Below are positions 15,993 through 22,988 of a DNA stretch of 22,988 bases, piece by piece. A program made the translations under genes and the position numbers. Each line of letters opens with the position of its first letter. Position 1 is the stretch's first letter. This DNA is from Lachnospiraceae bacterium (GTDB lineage Bacteria > Bacillota > Clostridia > Lachnospirales > Lachnospiraceae), in NCBI GenBank assembly GCA_017420605.1, contig JAFOIS010000246.1:1-22988 (forward strand), read 5' to 3'. The notes under the pieces were generated by a model. That model was not told the DNA's origin and ran no database searches. It saw nothing but the letters and a program-made list of their open reading frames with translations.

Positions 15993-17392
15993 CAGTATCC
16001 CTCCGGGTCGGCAAAACTTCTCATCGGCTGTCGGATATAGGGATGTGCGGTCGCCGAAATGCAGTGCAGGATCGCGCTGTTCAGCTCCACCGCAATGCGG
16101 ACCTGTTTTCCGAGGATCTCGCTGATCGAATGTTCCTTCCATTGCGCCCTTGCGCTGACAGAGGATGCGTACTCGAACGGAATACAGTCGTCAAACGTAA
16201 AGCCCGGAAGGAATTTTCCGGCCCTGTCCATCAGCCCGAATCTGACGCTGCCTACGTCGGCCCTGACGTTGAAGACCAGATCGTCCTTGTCGAAAGCGAG
16301 GCATTTAGTGATGACCTGTCCGCCCGGCTCCGGCGACTCGATCCCGCAGAACCCGTCTTTCCTGATCTTGTAGATCAACTCGGAAGAGCCCCCGGTAATG
16401 CCGAGCCTGTCCGCGAGCACCTTGTTCGTCGCGGCTGTTCCATGGAAGAAGCGGGTGCCGTTCATGAGAAGGTAATAATCCTGACCGTCAAGACTCTCGC
16501 ACATATCCATCGGCGATATTCCCATACAGCCCGGCTCCGGCGGGTACGGCCGCTCCACAAGAGGTTTTCCGGACGTATACAGATACTCTCTCCCGTCATA
16601 GCTGTATACCAGTTCCGGCTCCATAAAGCCGTACATGCGTGAGAATTCCCGGTCGTACAGGCAGGTATTGAAGCGCCAGACGAGTCCGTAGAAGATCCCG
16701 TCGAACCATCCCGCCGTCATGCTGTAGTGCTGCATGCCCGTATATCCGTCATTGTAGTTCGGACCGGGCTGCAGAATAATGTGCGGGCGGCTCCAGTGCG
16801 CAAGGTCCTCGGAACTGCGGACCGAGATCCGCCGGTCTACGAACGCGGAGCGGTGCAGCAGTACGTATTCCTTCATAAGTGGGTTGTAGTATAGTTTGTT
16901 CAGGGCGTCGGAAGTATAGGGGTTCGCGACGAGGTCCCGCCGCTCTTCCCAGTGTACGCCGTCCGGAGAGAACGCGAGCGTGACTTTGTATTTGCTGCTG
17001 TCGCCGCTTCCGGTCTCTGTCATCCCGCAGAATTTATAGCGGCGGGAAGGATCTTTTTCGTGTGTGTCCAGAAGGACTGTGGCACCGTGTATGCCGCTCC
17101 CGCCGCTGAACACGATATCGGAACCGTCGTCCGCGTGAACGGGTGTGAACTCAATAAGGTCCCTGCTTTCACACAGCTTCAGAAACCGTACGTCATCATT
17201 TCCGATGTCCGGACAGTATTCATAGAAGATCCGGTAAATGCCCTTCTCGCGGTCGCACACAAGCGAACTGTAAGCGCCCTGCGGTCCGGAACTCGACCAT
17301 AGCTGCGGCGAAAACCACCGGCGCACCGTGCCGATCCTGAAATCGATCCAGTAATCGTCAAACAGCGGAAGTTTCATCCTGTTGTCCGGCAT
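15992..17392 (-). CDS. Cytoplasmic beta-propeller, glycosidase-like protein (first paralogue)
   Basis: The 466-residue product is a close paralogue of the protein at 13432-14868; by eye about half the residues agree over the full length. Shared marks are FDDYWIDFR (11-19), SDALNKL (161-167), HRSAFVDRRISVRSS (180-194), TGMQHYSM (218-225), EPELVYSYDG (258-267) and PGC at 287-289. The C-terminal sandwich begins at IRKDGFCGIES (343-353). There is no signal peptide, so it acts on a cytosolic substrate. ATG at 17392 is chosen because AAGGAGG lies six bases upstream and the lead matches the paralogue. It starts inside the oppF 3' end, overlapping by 35 bases. Confidence 0.75.
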   Translation of the reverse strand: MPDNRMKLPLFDDYWIDFRIGTVRRWFSPQLWSSSGPQGAYSSLVCDREKGIYRIFYEYCPDIGNDDVRFLKLCESRDLIEFTPVHADDGSDIVFSGGSGIHGATVLLDTHEKDPSRRYKFCGMTETGSGDSSKYKVTLAFSPDGVHWEERRDLVANPYTSDALNKLYYNPLMKEYVLLHRSAFVDRRISVRSSEDLAHWSRPHIILQPGPNYNDGYTGMQHYSMTAGWFDGIFYGLVWRFNTCLYDREFSRMYGFMEPELVYSYDGREYLYTSGKPLVERPYPPEPGCMGISPMDMCESLDGQDYYLLMNGTRFFHGTAATNKVLADRLGITGGSSELIYKIRKDGFCGIESPEPGGQVITKCLAFDKDDLVFNVRADVGSVRFGLMDRAGKFLPGFTFDDCIPFEYASSVSARAQWKEHSISEILGKQVRIAVELNSAILHCISATAHPYIRQPMRSFADPEGY

Positions 17393-18440
17393 TGCTATCC
17401 TCCTTCTTCGCTGTCTGCAGCCTGTTCTGCAGCATTTCGCGCACATAGTGGCACGCCACAAGGTGGGTGCCGCTCTCATCTACAGGGACAAGCTCCGGTT
17501 CTTCTGTTTTGCAGCGTTCCGTACAATACCGGCAGCGCGGGTGGAACCGGCAGCCTTTGGGCGGCCGGATCGGAGACGGAACGTCGCCTGAAAGGACGAC
17601 TTCATCTTTCTTTGCATCAGGTACAGGGATCGGGATGGCCGACATCAGCGCCTGTGCGTACGGGTGCATACACTTTGTGGAGAAATTCTCCCCTGTCGCC
17701 GTTTCCACGATCTTTCCGAGATACATGACGGCTATGCGTGTGCTCATATATTCCACCACGCTGATGTCATGCGCGATGAATATGTAGGTCAGGGAATACT
17801 CCTTCTGCAGCCGGCGCATCAGGTTGAGGATCTGCGCCTGAACGGACACGTCCAGGGCGGACACCGGTTCATCGCAGACGATGAGCTTCGGGTTCAGGGC
17901 AAGGCACCGCGCAATGCAGATGCGCTGAAGCTGACCGCCGGAGAATTCGTGCGGATAGCGGTACAGGTAATCCGGCCGGAGGTTTACGGCTTCCATCATC
18001 TCGGACGCGATGCGGTAGCGCTCCTTGCGTTCCTTCACCCCGTGGATCTTAAGGGCTTCGTCAAAGGCGGTCCAGATGTACTTCATGGGATTCATCGCGG
18101 AATACGGATCCTGGAAGACCATCTGGATCTTTCTCTTCATCTCCATGTTCTCACGGCTGCCGAGCTTCGAGAGGTCTTTCATGGAACCGCCGTCGTCGCG
18201 GAATGAGATCTCGCCTTCCGTCGGGTCATACAGGTGCACCACGCATTTCCCGAGCGTCGTCTTTCCGCAGCCGGACTCTCCGACGATGCCAAGCGTTTCT
18301 CCCTCGTCGATGTAAAGGTTGACGCCGTCCACCGCGTGCACATAGCCGATCGTTTTTTTCATGATCCCGGGGCGCGTCACCGGAAAATACTTTTTGACGT
18401 CTTTGATCTCAAGCAGATGCTTGCTTTGTTCTTCTGCCAT
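17358..18440 (-). CDS. oppF: Oligopeptide-type ABC transporter ATPase, OppF/DppF
   Basis: The 360-residue product has the Walker A motif GESGCGKTT (54-62), Q-loop MVFQDP (107-112), ABC signature SGGQLQR (167-173) and Walker B IVCDEP (187-192). The extended C-terminal oligopeptide-transporter domain carries a cysteine cluster (GCRFHPRCRYCTERC and a later C), as in OppD/OppF proteins that can hold an iron-sulfur cluster. It powers import with OppD. ATG 18440 gives the TGATG junction with oppD and fits the family start; the longer frame upstream is oppD shadow. Its tail holds the ribosome binding site and start of the propeller gene. Confidence 0.94.
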   Translation of the reverse strand: MAEEQSKHLLEIKDVKKYFPVTRPGIMKKTIGYVHAVDGVNLYIDEGETLGIVGESGCGKTTLGKCVVHLYDPTEGEISFRDDGGSMKDLSKLGSRENMEMKRKIQMVFQDPYSAMNPMKYIWTAFDEALKIHGVKERKERYRIASEMMEAVNLRPDYLYRYPHEFSGGQLQRICIARCLALNPKLIVCDEPVSALDVSVQAQILNLMRRLQKEYSLTYIFIAHDISVVEYMSTRIAVMYLGKIVETATGENFSTKCMHPYAQALMSAIPIPVPDAKKDEVVLSGDVPSPIRPPKGCRFHPRCRYCTERCKTEEPELVPVDESGTHLVACHYVREMLQNRLQTAKKEDSNAGQQDETSAV

Positions 18441-19447
18441 CAGCTCTGCCCTCCCCTCGCAAAACAACTGACCATATGTCCCGGTTCGCATTCGACGGCC
18501 TGCGGGAAACCCTTCCTGCACGCTTCGGTCGCGAATTTGCACCGAGGTTCAAACTCACAGTGGTCGAATGCGATACTTGCGTCCGGCGTGCTTCCGGAAA
18601 TGGTCTCCAGGTCGTTCGTCTTCGGCATGCCGGGGACCGGCACGCAGCGTACCAGCGCGCGCGTATACGGATGCTGCGGGTTTTGGAAGATCTGCCGGAC
18701 CGTGCCGGATTCGACGACGCGCCCCATGTACATGACGGCCACGTCGTCGCAGTATTCCGCGATGATCCCCATATTGTGGGTCACGATGATGACGGACGTG
18801 CCGTGGTGTTCCCGAAGTTCCAGCATCAGGCGCAGGATCTGCGCCTGGATCGTCACGTCGAGCGCGGTCGTCGGCTCGTCAGCGATCAGGAGCCCGGGGT
18901 TGCAGATCATCGCGATCGCGATCATGACACGCTGTTTCATCCCGCCCGAAAACTGGTGGGGGTATTCATTATATCGCTGTTCAGGCTCCGGGATCCCGAG
19001 TTCTGCCAGAAGATTGATGATTCTTTTCTTAGCCTCTTCCTTGTCGACCTTTTCGTGCAGGAGCAGATTTTCCATGATCTGGCTCCCGATGGTATAGACG
19101 GGGTTCAGGGAGGCCATCGGGTTCTGGAAGATCATCGCTATTTTCTGACCCCGGATCGCCCGCATCTCTTCCCCGTAGCGGTCCATTTTCGCAAGATCGA
19201 TCGCATCACCGCCCGGTTCGGGCGCAAAAAGAATGTCTCCGCCGGCAATATACGCGTTAGGGGAAAGCAGCTGAAGAACCGTACGCATCGTGACCGACTT
19301 GCCGCAGCCGGACTCTCCGACGATTCCCTGGACGTGCCCGCGCGCGACGGACAGATTTACGTCATTGACCGCGTAAACTGTTTTCTTTCCGACCTTAAAG
19401 CGCGTCTTCAGATGATCGATCTGTAATATCGTATTCTGTGTATCCAT
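18440..19447 (-). CDS. oppD: Oligopeptide-type ABC transporter ATPase, OppD/DppD
   Basis: The 335-residue product has Walker A GESGCGKS (44-51), Q-loop MIFQNPMASLNP, signature SGGMKQR, Walker B LLIADEP and the H-loop VTHNMG. The C-terminal domain again has four spaced cysteines (CEFEPRCKFATEAC and SC). It pairs with OppF on the inner face of the membrane. A GAGGG site lies seven bases before ATG 19447, and the oppC stop is ten bases upstream. It is the standard third or fourth gene of an Opp/Dpp operon. Confidence 0.95.
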   Translation of the reverse strand: MDTQNTILQIDHLKTRFKVGKKTVYAVNDVNLSVARGHVQGIVGESGCGKSVTMRTVLQLLSPNAYIAGGDILFAPEPGGDAIDLAKMDRYGEEMRAIRGQKIAMIFQNPMASLNPVYTIGSQIMENLLLHEKVDKEEAKKRIINLLAELGIPEPEQRYNEYPHQFSGGMKQRVMIAIAMICNPGLLIADEPTTALDVTIQAQILRLMLELREHHGTSVIIVTHNMGIIAEYCDDVAVMYMGRVVESGTVRQIFQNPQHPYTRALVRCVPVPGMPKTNDLETISGSTPDASIAFDHCEFEPRCKFATEACRKGFPQAVECEPGHMVSCFARGGQS

Positions 19448-19457
19448 CAGTCAGCCC

Positions 19458-20330
19458 TCAATCTTCCGTTTTTACGTCAAATACATCACGCAGACCGTCG
19501 CCCAGGAAATGCGCGCCCAGCGCAAACAGAGAAACGGCGATACCGGGAATGATCCAGAGCAGCGGATGCTCCGACATGACTGTGAAGCTTCTCGCCGCGT
19601 TCAGCATATTGCCCCAGGTCGGAATGCCTTTCGGCACGCCAAGCCCGAGGAAGCTCAGGCCGGCTTCGGAAAGAACGTAGCCGCCGATATTTGTCGTAAT
19701 GTTGATGATAAAGACACCGAGGGTATTCGGGAGAAGATGCCGGAACATGATCGAAATGCTTCCCACTCCCGTCGACCGGAGGTTCTCCACGAACGTTTCC
19801 GTTTTAAGGGAAAGCATTCTGCTTCGGACGTAAGACATCGTGCTGGGCCAGCCTGTCAGGACGAAGATCGTGCACATGACAAGAACGCCCTGTCCGGAAA
19901 GGCCCATGACGACAAGGACGATCATCGTCGTCGGGAAACATCCGAAGATCTCCTTGACGAACACCAGTGCCTGGTCAAGCTTGCCCCCGTAATAGCCGGA
20001 GACGCAGCCCACCGCGGCGCCGAGCACGTTTGCAAGTACCGAACATACTATGCCGATGGCGATCGAGATGCGTCCGCCGTACAGAACGCGCGCCCACACG
20101 TCTCTTCCGCTCTGGTCGCAGCCGAGAATGTGCTCGGAACTCGGTTCCGCGTAGCGCAGGGACATATCGATAAAACTCGGATCCCATTTCGTCAGAAGAA
20201 ACGCGAACGTGCACATCAGCGTGATCACTACCAGTATAATGAAACCGACCAGCGAAAGCTTGTTCGCCAGAAGTTTCTGGAACTGCCTTTTTGAATTTGA
20301 GCTCCTTGTGCTCTTCTTTTTAGCTTCCAT
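19458..20330 (-). CDS. oppC: Oligopeptide-type ABC transporter permease, OppC/DppC
   Basis: The 290-residue product begins with a basic, serine-rich cytosolic tail, then a first membrane segment at about 26-48. Further hydrophobic segments follow over the rest of the protein. DMSLRYAEPSSEHILGCDQSGRDVWARV (start near residue 55) is the typical OppC periplasmic loop: LGTDxxGRD is usual, here LGCDQSGRD. AGLSFLGLGVPKGIPTWG near residue 239 is the conserved C-terminal block. It forms the channel with OppB. The start lies two bases after the oppB stop, with the ribosome binding site inside oppB. Confidence 0.94.
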   Translation of the reverse strand: MEAKKKSTRSSNSKRQFQKLLANKLSLVGFIILVVITLMCTFAFLLTKWDPSFIDMSLRYAEPSSEHILGCDQSGRDVWARVLYGGRISIAIGIVCSVLANVLGAAVGCVSGYYGGKLDQALVFVKEIFGCFPTTMIVLVVMGLSGQGVLVMCTIFVLTGWPSTMSYVRSRMLSLKTETFVENLRSTGVGSISIMFRHLLPNTLGVFIINITTNIGGYVLSEAGLSFLGLGVPKGIPTWGNMLNAARSFTVMSEHPLLWIIPGIAVSLFALGAHFLGDGLRDVFDVKTED

Positions 20331-20332
20331 AA

Positions 20333-21298
20333 TTATGCCTTTCCGAAGCGTACGCGCGGGTCCAGAAGCGCGATAATTACGTCGCCTACAGCACTGAGCA
20401 GCAGGACCATGACGGCGGCCAGAAGCAGCACCATCATCGCTACCTGGTAGTCACTCGCAGAGATCGATGTGATCATCAGCATACCCATTCCGGGATAATT
20501 GAACACCGTCTCGATGATCGTCGACCCGCCGACAAGCAGGCTGAACCGCCCGATCAGAAGAAGGATGACCGGCGTGCAGCCGTTGCGGAAAACGTGTTTT
20601 GCAAAGATCACGCCTTCCTTTTCGCCCTTCGCCCTCGCAGTCGTGATATAGTCGCGGTTCATAACGTCCAGCATCGAATCCCGCGTCATACGCATGACGT
20701 TCGCGATCATGCTGAAACCAAGACAGAAGGACGGCAAAACCATATATTTTAACCTGGCGAGAAGACCTGTCTCTCCAACGGTCATTCTCCCGCCGGTAGG
20801 AAGCCATTTTAACTTGAGGGCAAACAGCATGATCAGGCACATCGCCACAAAAAAGCCCGGGAAGGAACTTCCGATCAGGCCGATGACGGTATTGCCGTAA
20901 TCAAGCGCCGTATTCCGGTGCCTCGCGCATTGACAGCCCATCAGCAGCCCGAAGAACGCCGCGAATATCATCGCGAGACCGCAGATCTCGAGTGTCGCGG
21001 GAAACCGCTGCGCGATGATTTTCCGGACCGGACTGTGGGAAGTGAGGCTGTATCCGAAATCTCCTTTCAGCATATTTCCGAGCCACCGTACATATTGGAC
21101 GATGACCGGGTCATTGAGACCGAGCTCTTCGCGTTTTGCCTCCATCTGCTCCAGCGAAGCGCCCGACATCTCTTCAGGGTTGACCAGGCGTGCCAGCGGG
21201 TCGCCCGGCAGAAGCTTCAGGCCGAAGAAGATCAGCATGGTGATGACGAGGAGCTTCGGTATGATGGACAAAAACCTTGCAATGAAATACTGCCGCAT
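20333..21298 (-). CDS. oppB: Oligopeptide-type ABC transporter permease, OppB/DppB
   Basis: The 321-residue product starts MRQYFIARFLSIIPKLL, the usual OppB amphipathic start, with LPGDPLARL at 29-37. Six membrane segments are expected. The ATPase-docking EAA loop is visible as DYITTARAKGEKEGVIF. The periplasmic motif GDFGYSLTS and the C-terminal LDPRVRFGKA are typical. GGAGG lies nine bases before ATG 21298. A hairpin separates it from the binding-protein gene upstream; oppC follows after two bases. Confidence 0.95.
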   Translation of the reverse strand: MRQYFIARFLSIIPKLLVITMLIFFGLKLLPGDPLARLVNPEEMSGASLEQMEAKREELGLNDPVIVQYVRWLGNMLKGDFGYSLTSHSPVRKIIAQRFPATLEICGLAMIFAAFFGLLMGCQCARHRNTALDYGNTVIGLIGSSFPGFFVAMCLIMLFALKLKWLPTGGRMTVGETGLLARLKYMVLPSFCLGFSMIANVMRMTRDSMLDVMNRDYITTARAKGEKEGVIFAKHVFRNGCTPVILLLIGRFSLLVGGSTIIETVFNYPGMGMLMITSISASDYQVAMMVLLLAAVMVLLLSAVGDVIIALLDPRVRFGKA

Positions 21299-21322
21299 AG
21301 AAGGTTCCTCCGAATAAAACTG

Positions 21323-21355
21323 CAGTGTGCGTCAGATGAGATCTGGCGCACACTG
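21323..21355. terminator. Hairpin between binding-protein gene and oppB
   Basis: Arms 21323-21337 and 21341-21355 pair over 15 positions with one G-T or A-C mismatch and a three-base loop. On the minus strand it is followed by CAGTTTTATT, just before the oppB ribosome binding site. It is probably a partial terminator or mRNA-stabilising stem that lets the binding protein be made in excess over the permeases, a layout common in ABC importer operons. Confidence 0.6.
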
Positions 21356-21373
21356 TTTTACTGCAAGTTCTGC

Positions 21374-22822
21374 TTATCCCACGAGTGACCAGTCGGCTAC
21401 CTTAAGATCGACAACTTCTTCGATGTCGCCGGAGAAGGACGGGAAGCCTTTGATATGTGCTTCGTTGAAGATATTCGTATCGTTCCTGCAGTACAGCGGG
21501 ATCGATAACAGATCATCGAGGTAGTTTTCCTGCAGCTCGTTGAGGATCTCCTGCTGCTCGGCCGGATCCTGCGAGGCGAGCGACTTCGCGACAAGTTCGT
21601 CATAGCGGGCCTTGTGATATTCGACCCATTCCGGATCCTCATACGGAGACTCGCCCTGGAACGAGGCGCTCATGCCGCTGTAGGAATACTGGACGAAGAA
21701 CTCGATCGGATCCATGATGCCTGCCCAGCCGCCGTACTTGAGATCGTAGTTCGGCGCTTCGCCCGGCTTTGTCGACTGGTAGTTCTCCCAGTTGGAGTCC
21801 TGCACGGTCTCGATCTTGATCCCGACTTCGCCCCAGTTCTGTGCCAGCAGTTCGAAGAGGTCCGCCGTGGTCTGGTTCGTATAGTGGCTGTACACACGGA
21901 TCGGGATGCTGTAGTCGAAGTTTGCCTCGTCAAGAAGCTGTTTGGCCTTTTCGACGTCGCGCTTAAACGCCGGGATATTGGTATCGTAGTAGGGGCTCTC
22001 CGGGTTGACGATCGAGGAAAGCGGCGCGCACAGGCTGCCGTTCAGCTGGCACATGGCCTCTTTATCCGTGAGCAGGTTCAGCGCCTGGCGGACTCTCTTG
22101 TCGGTCATGCCCGGATGGCCGGTCCCTGTCCTGATCTTGCCGCTTGCGTTGACCTGGAAGAAGCGGATGTAGTTGCCGGGTTCGACATGCGCAACGCAGT
22201 CCGGATTCTGACTTGAAACGTTGGTCGCGAATTCTTCCTCAACACGGGTGAGGACGTCCAGTGTTCCGGCGATCATAGCGGCCTGCTGAGCGGCAGAATC
22301 TGCGTAATACGTCATCAGGATCTTGTCGACGCCGGGCTTTACATAGTAGCCGTCAAAGGCCTTGAGCGTGACGTAGTTCGGATAGGAGACTTCATCAAAC
22401 ATGTACGGCCCGGAGCCGATCGGCTTTGCCCAGTACTCGATATCCTCTTCGATCTGGGTCGGCGTCATGCCTTCGAAGCAATGCTTCGGCAGGATGCCCA
22501 TGGTGCTCTCCGCGAGGGCTACGATGAAAAGCCTGTTCGGGGCGCTCAGCGTAAAGGAGACTGTCTTGTCGTCGATCTTCTTGATGCCTTCGCACTGCGC
22601 GTCCGCGATCTCTTTTCCGTATACATCGTCATATCCCTTAAGAGCGGAAAGCTTCGAGACACGCGATCCGGCTCCTGACAGAACGTTATTGTAGGTGAAA
22701 ACGACGTCGTCAGCCGTCAGCGGCGTACCGTCATGGAACGTCAGGCCGTCCCGAAGGGTCACGGTGTAGACGAGGCTGTCATCTGAGATCTCGAGGTTTT
22801 CCGCAAGTCCGTAAACATATTG
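21374..22822 (-). pseudogene. oppA: Oligopeptide/dipeptide substrate-binding protein, 5'-truncated
   Basis: The frame encodes 482 residues of an SBP_bac_5 family extracytoplasmic binding protein. LAENLEISDDSLVYTVTLRDG and LTFHDGTPLTADDVVFTYN match the conserved N-terminal lobe. The C-terminus (IPLYCRNDTNIFNE) is intact. About 80-100 N-terminal residues, including the lipoprotein signal and lipobox, are absent: upstream of VYGLAEN the frame meets TGA at 22823-22825 in unrelated AT-rich sequence. The first in-frame candidate start, GTG 22762, has no ribosome binding site and would remove more of the lobe. I infer disruption by a mobile element or an assembly join. Without it the transporter would need another binding protein. 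Confidence 0.8.
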
Positions 22823-22988
22823 TCAACTTGTCCAAAAAACAGTGAAGCGATTAGGATTTACTGGGTAATTATACACTAAGAATGCATTGTTTGTATATAT
22901 TTTGCAGAACGTTTTTTGAAATTGATTATAAGACAAACAAGACGGCACCTTTCGGTGCCGCCTTATTTATAAGGGAAGGAGTTGCCGC
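22821..22988. mobile_element. Possible insertion-sequence end interrupting oppA
   Basis: From 22821 the sequence changes from GC-rich coding to AT-rich non-coding, starting TGTCAACTTGTCC exactly where binding-protein similarity stops. It holds an outward TATAAT (minus, 22868-22873) and a terminator. Past the terminator, short minus-strand frames ending near 22963-22969 could be the tail of a transposase gene, but only about 20 bases are visible. The other end, target duplication and transposase are outside the window, so the IS identity is an inference. Confidence 0.4.
22930..22960 (-). terminator. Terminator with GAAA loop in the right-edge segment
   Basis: On the minus strand CGGCACC-GAAA-GGTGCCG (22943-22960) is followed by TCTTGTTTGTCT. 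The GAAA tetraloop in this orientation suggests it ends a gene entering from the right edge. Confidence 0.75.

Noticed and set aside
1..22988. CRISPR array, toxin-antitoxin pair, prophage or defence genes
   Set aside because: No regularly spaced repeats and no protein with such signatures was found on either strand.

Overview
The window looks like chromosomal DNA of a moderately GC-rich Firmicute, most likely a gut Clostridium relative of the Lachnospiraceae type. This rests on the gene set (zinc-containing PyrBI aspartate transcarbamylase, WalJ, TmcAL, TrmK, a type-A RNase P RNA), on the dgt-dnaG-rpoD-trmK order, and on strong purine-rich ribosome binding sites. Nearly everything is on the minus strand; only pyrBI is on the plus strand.

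Positions 1-4883 (minus) hold trpS, a rhomboid-like membrane protein, a tRNA-Leu(CAA) with its own promoter and terminator, then an overlapping gene string: a small zinc-finger membrane protein, coaE, walJ and tmcAL. tmcAL runs off the left edge. Positions 4884-5063 are a divergent promoter region. Positions 5064-6471 (plus) are pyrB and pyrI, which converge on rnpB (minus). One perfect bidirectional terminator serves both. Positions 6942-13292 (minus) are a macromolecular-synthesis operon: dgt, dnaG, rpoD, trmK and a TGS/uridine-kinase-like protein. It couples nucleotide pools, primer synthesis, the housekeeping sigma factor and tRNA modification.

A bidirectional terminator near 13390 separates this core block from an accessory operon read from the right (22.8 kb down to 13.4 kb). 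It comprises a substrate-binding protein (5'-truncated), permeases OppB and OppC, ATPases OppD and OppF, a cytoplasmic beta-propeller protein, a UroD/MtaA-like protein and a second propeller paralogue. Overlaps (TGATG junctions and a 35-nt overlap) tie the accessory enzymes to the transporter. This is the best candidate for an undescribed system: uptake of an unknown small molecule, processing by paired glycosidase-like propeller enzymes, and a methyltransferase-like or lyase-like step. The substrate cannot be read from the sequence.

The right edge is anomalous. The binding-protein frame loses its N-terminus and signal peptide at about 22820, exactly where an AT-rich segment begins with TGTCAACTTGTCC. 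That segment carries a GAAA-loop terminator and resembles the end of an insertion sequence; an assembly join is the alternative.
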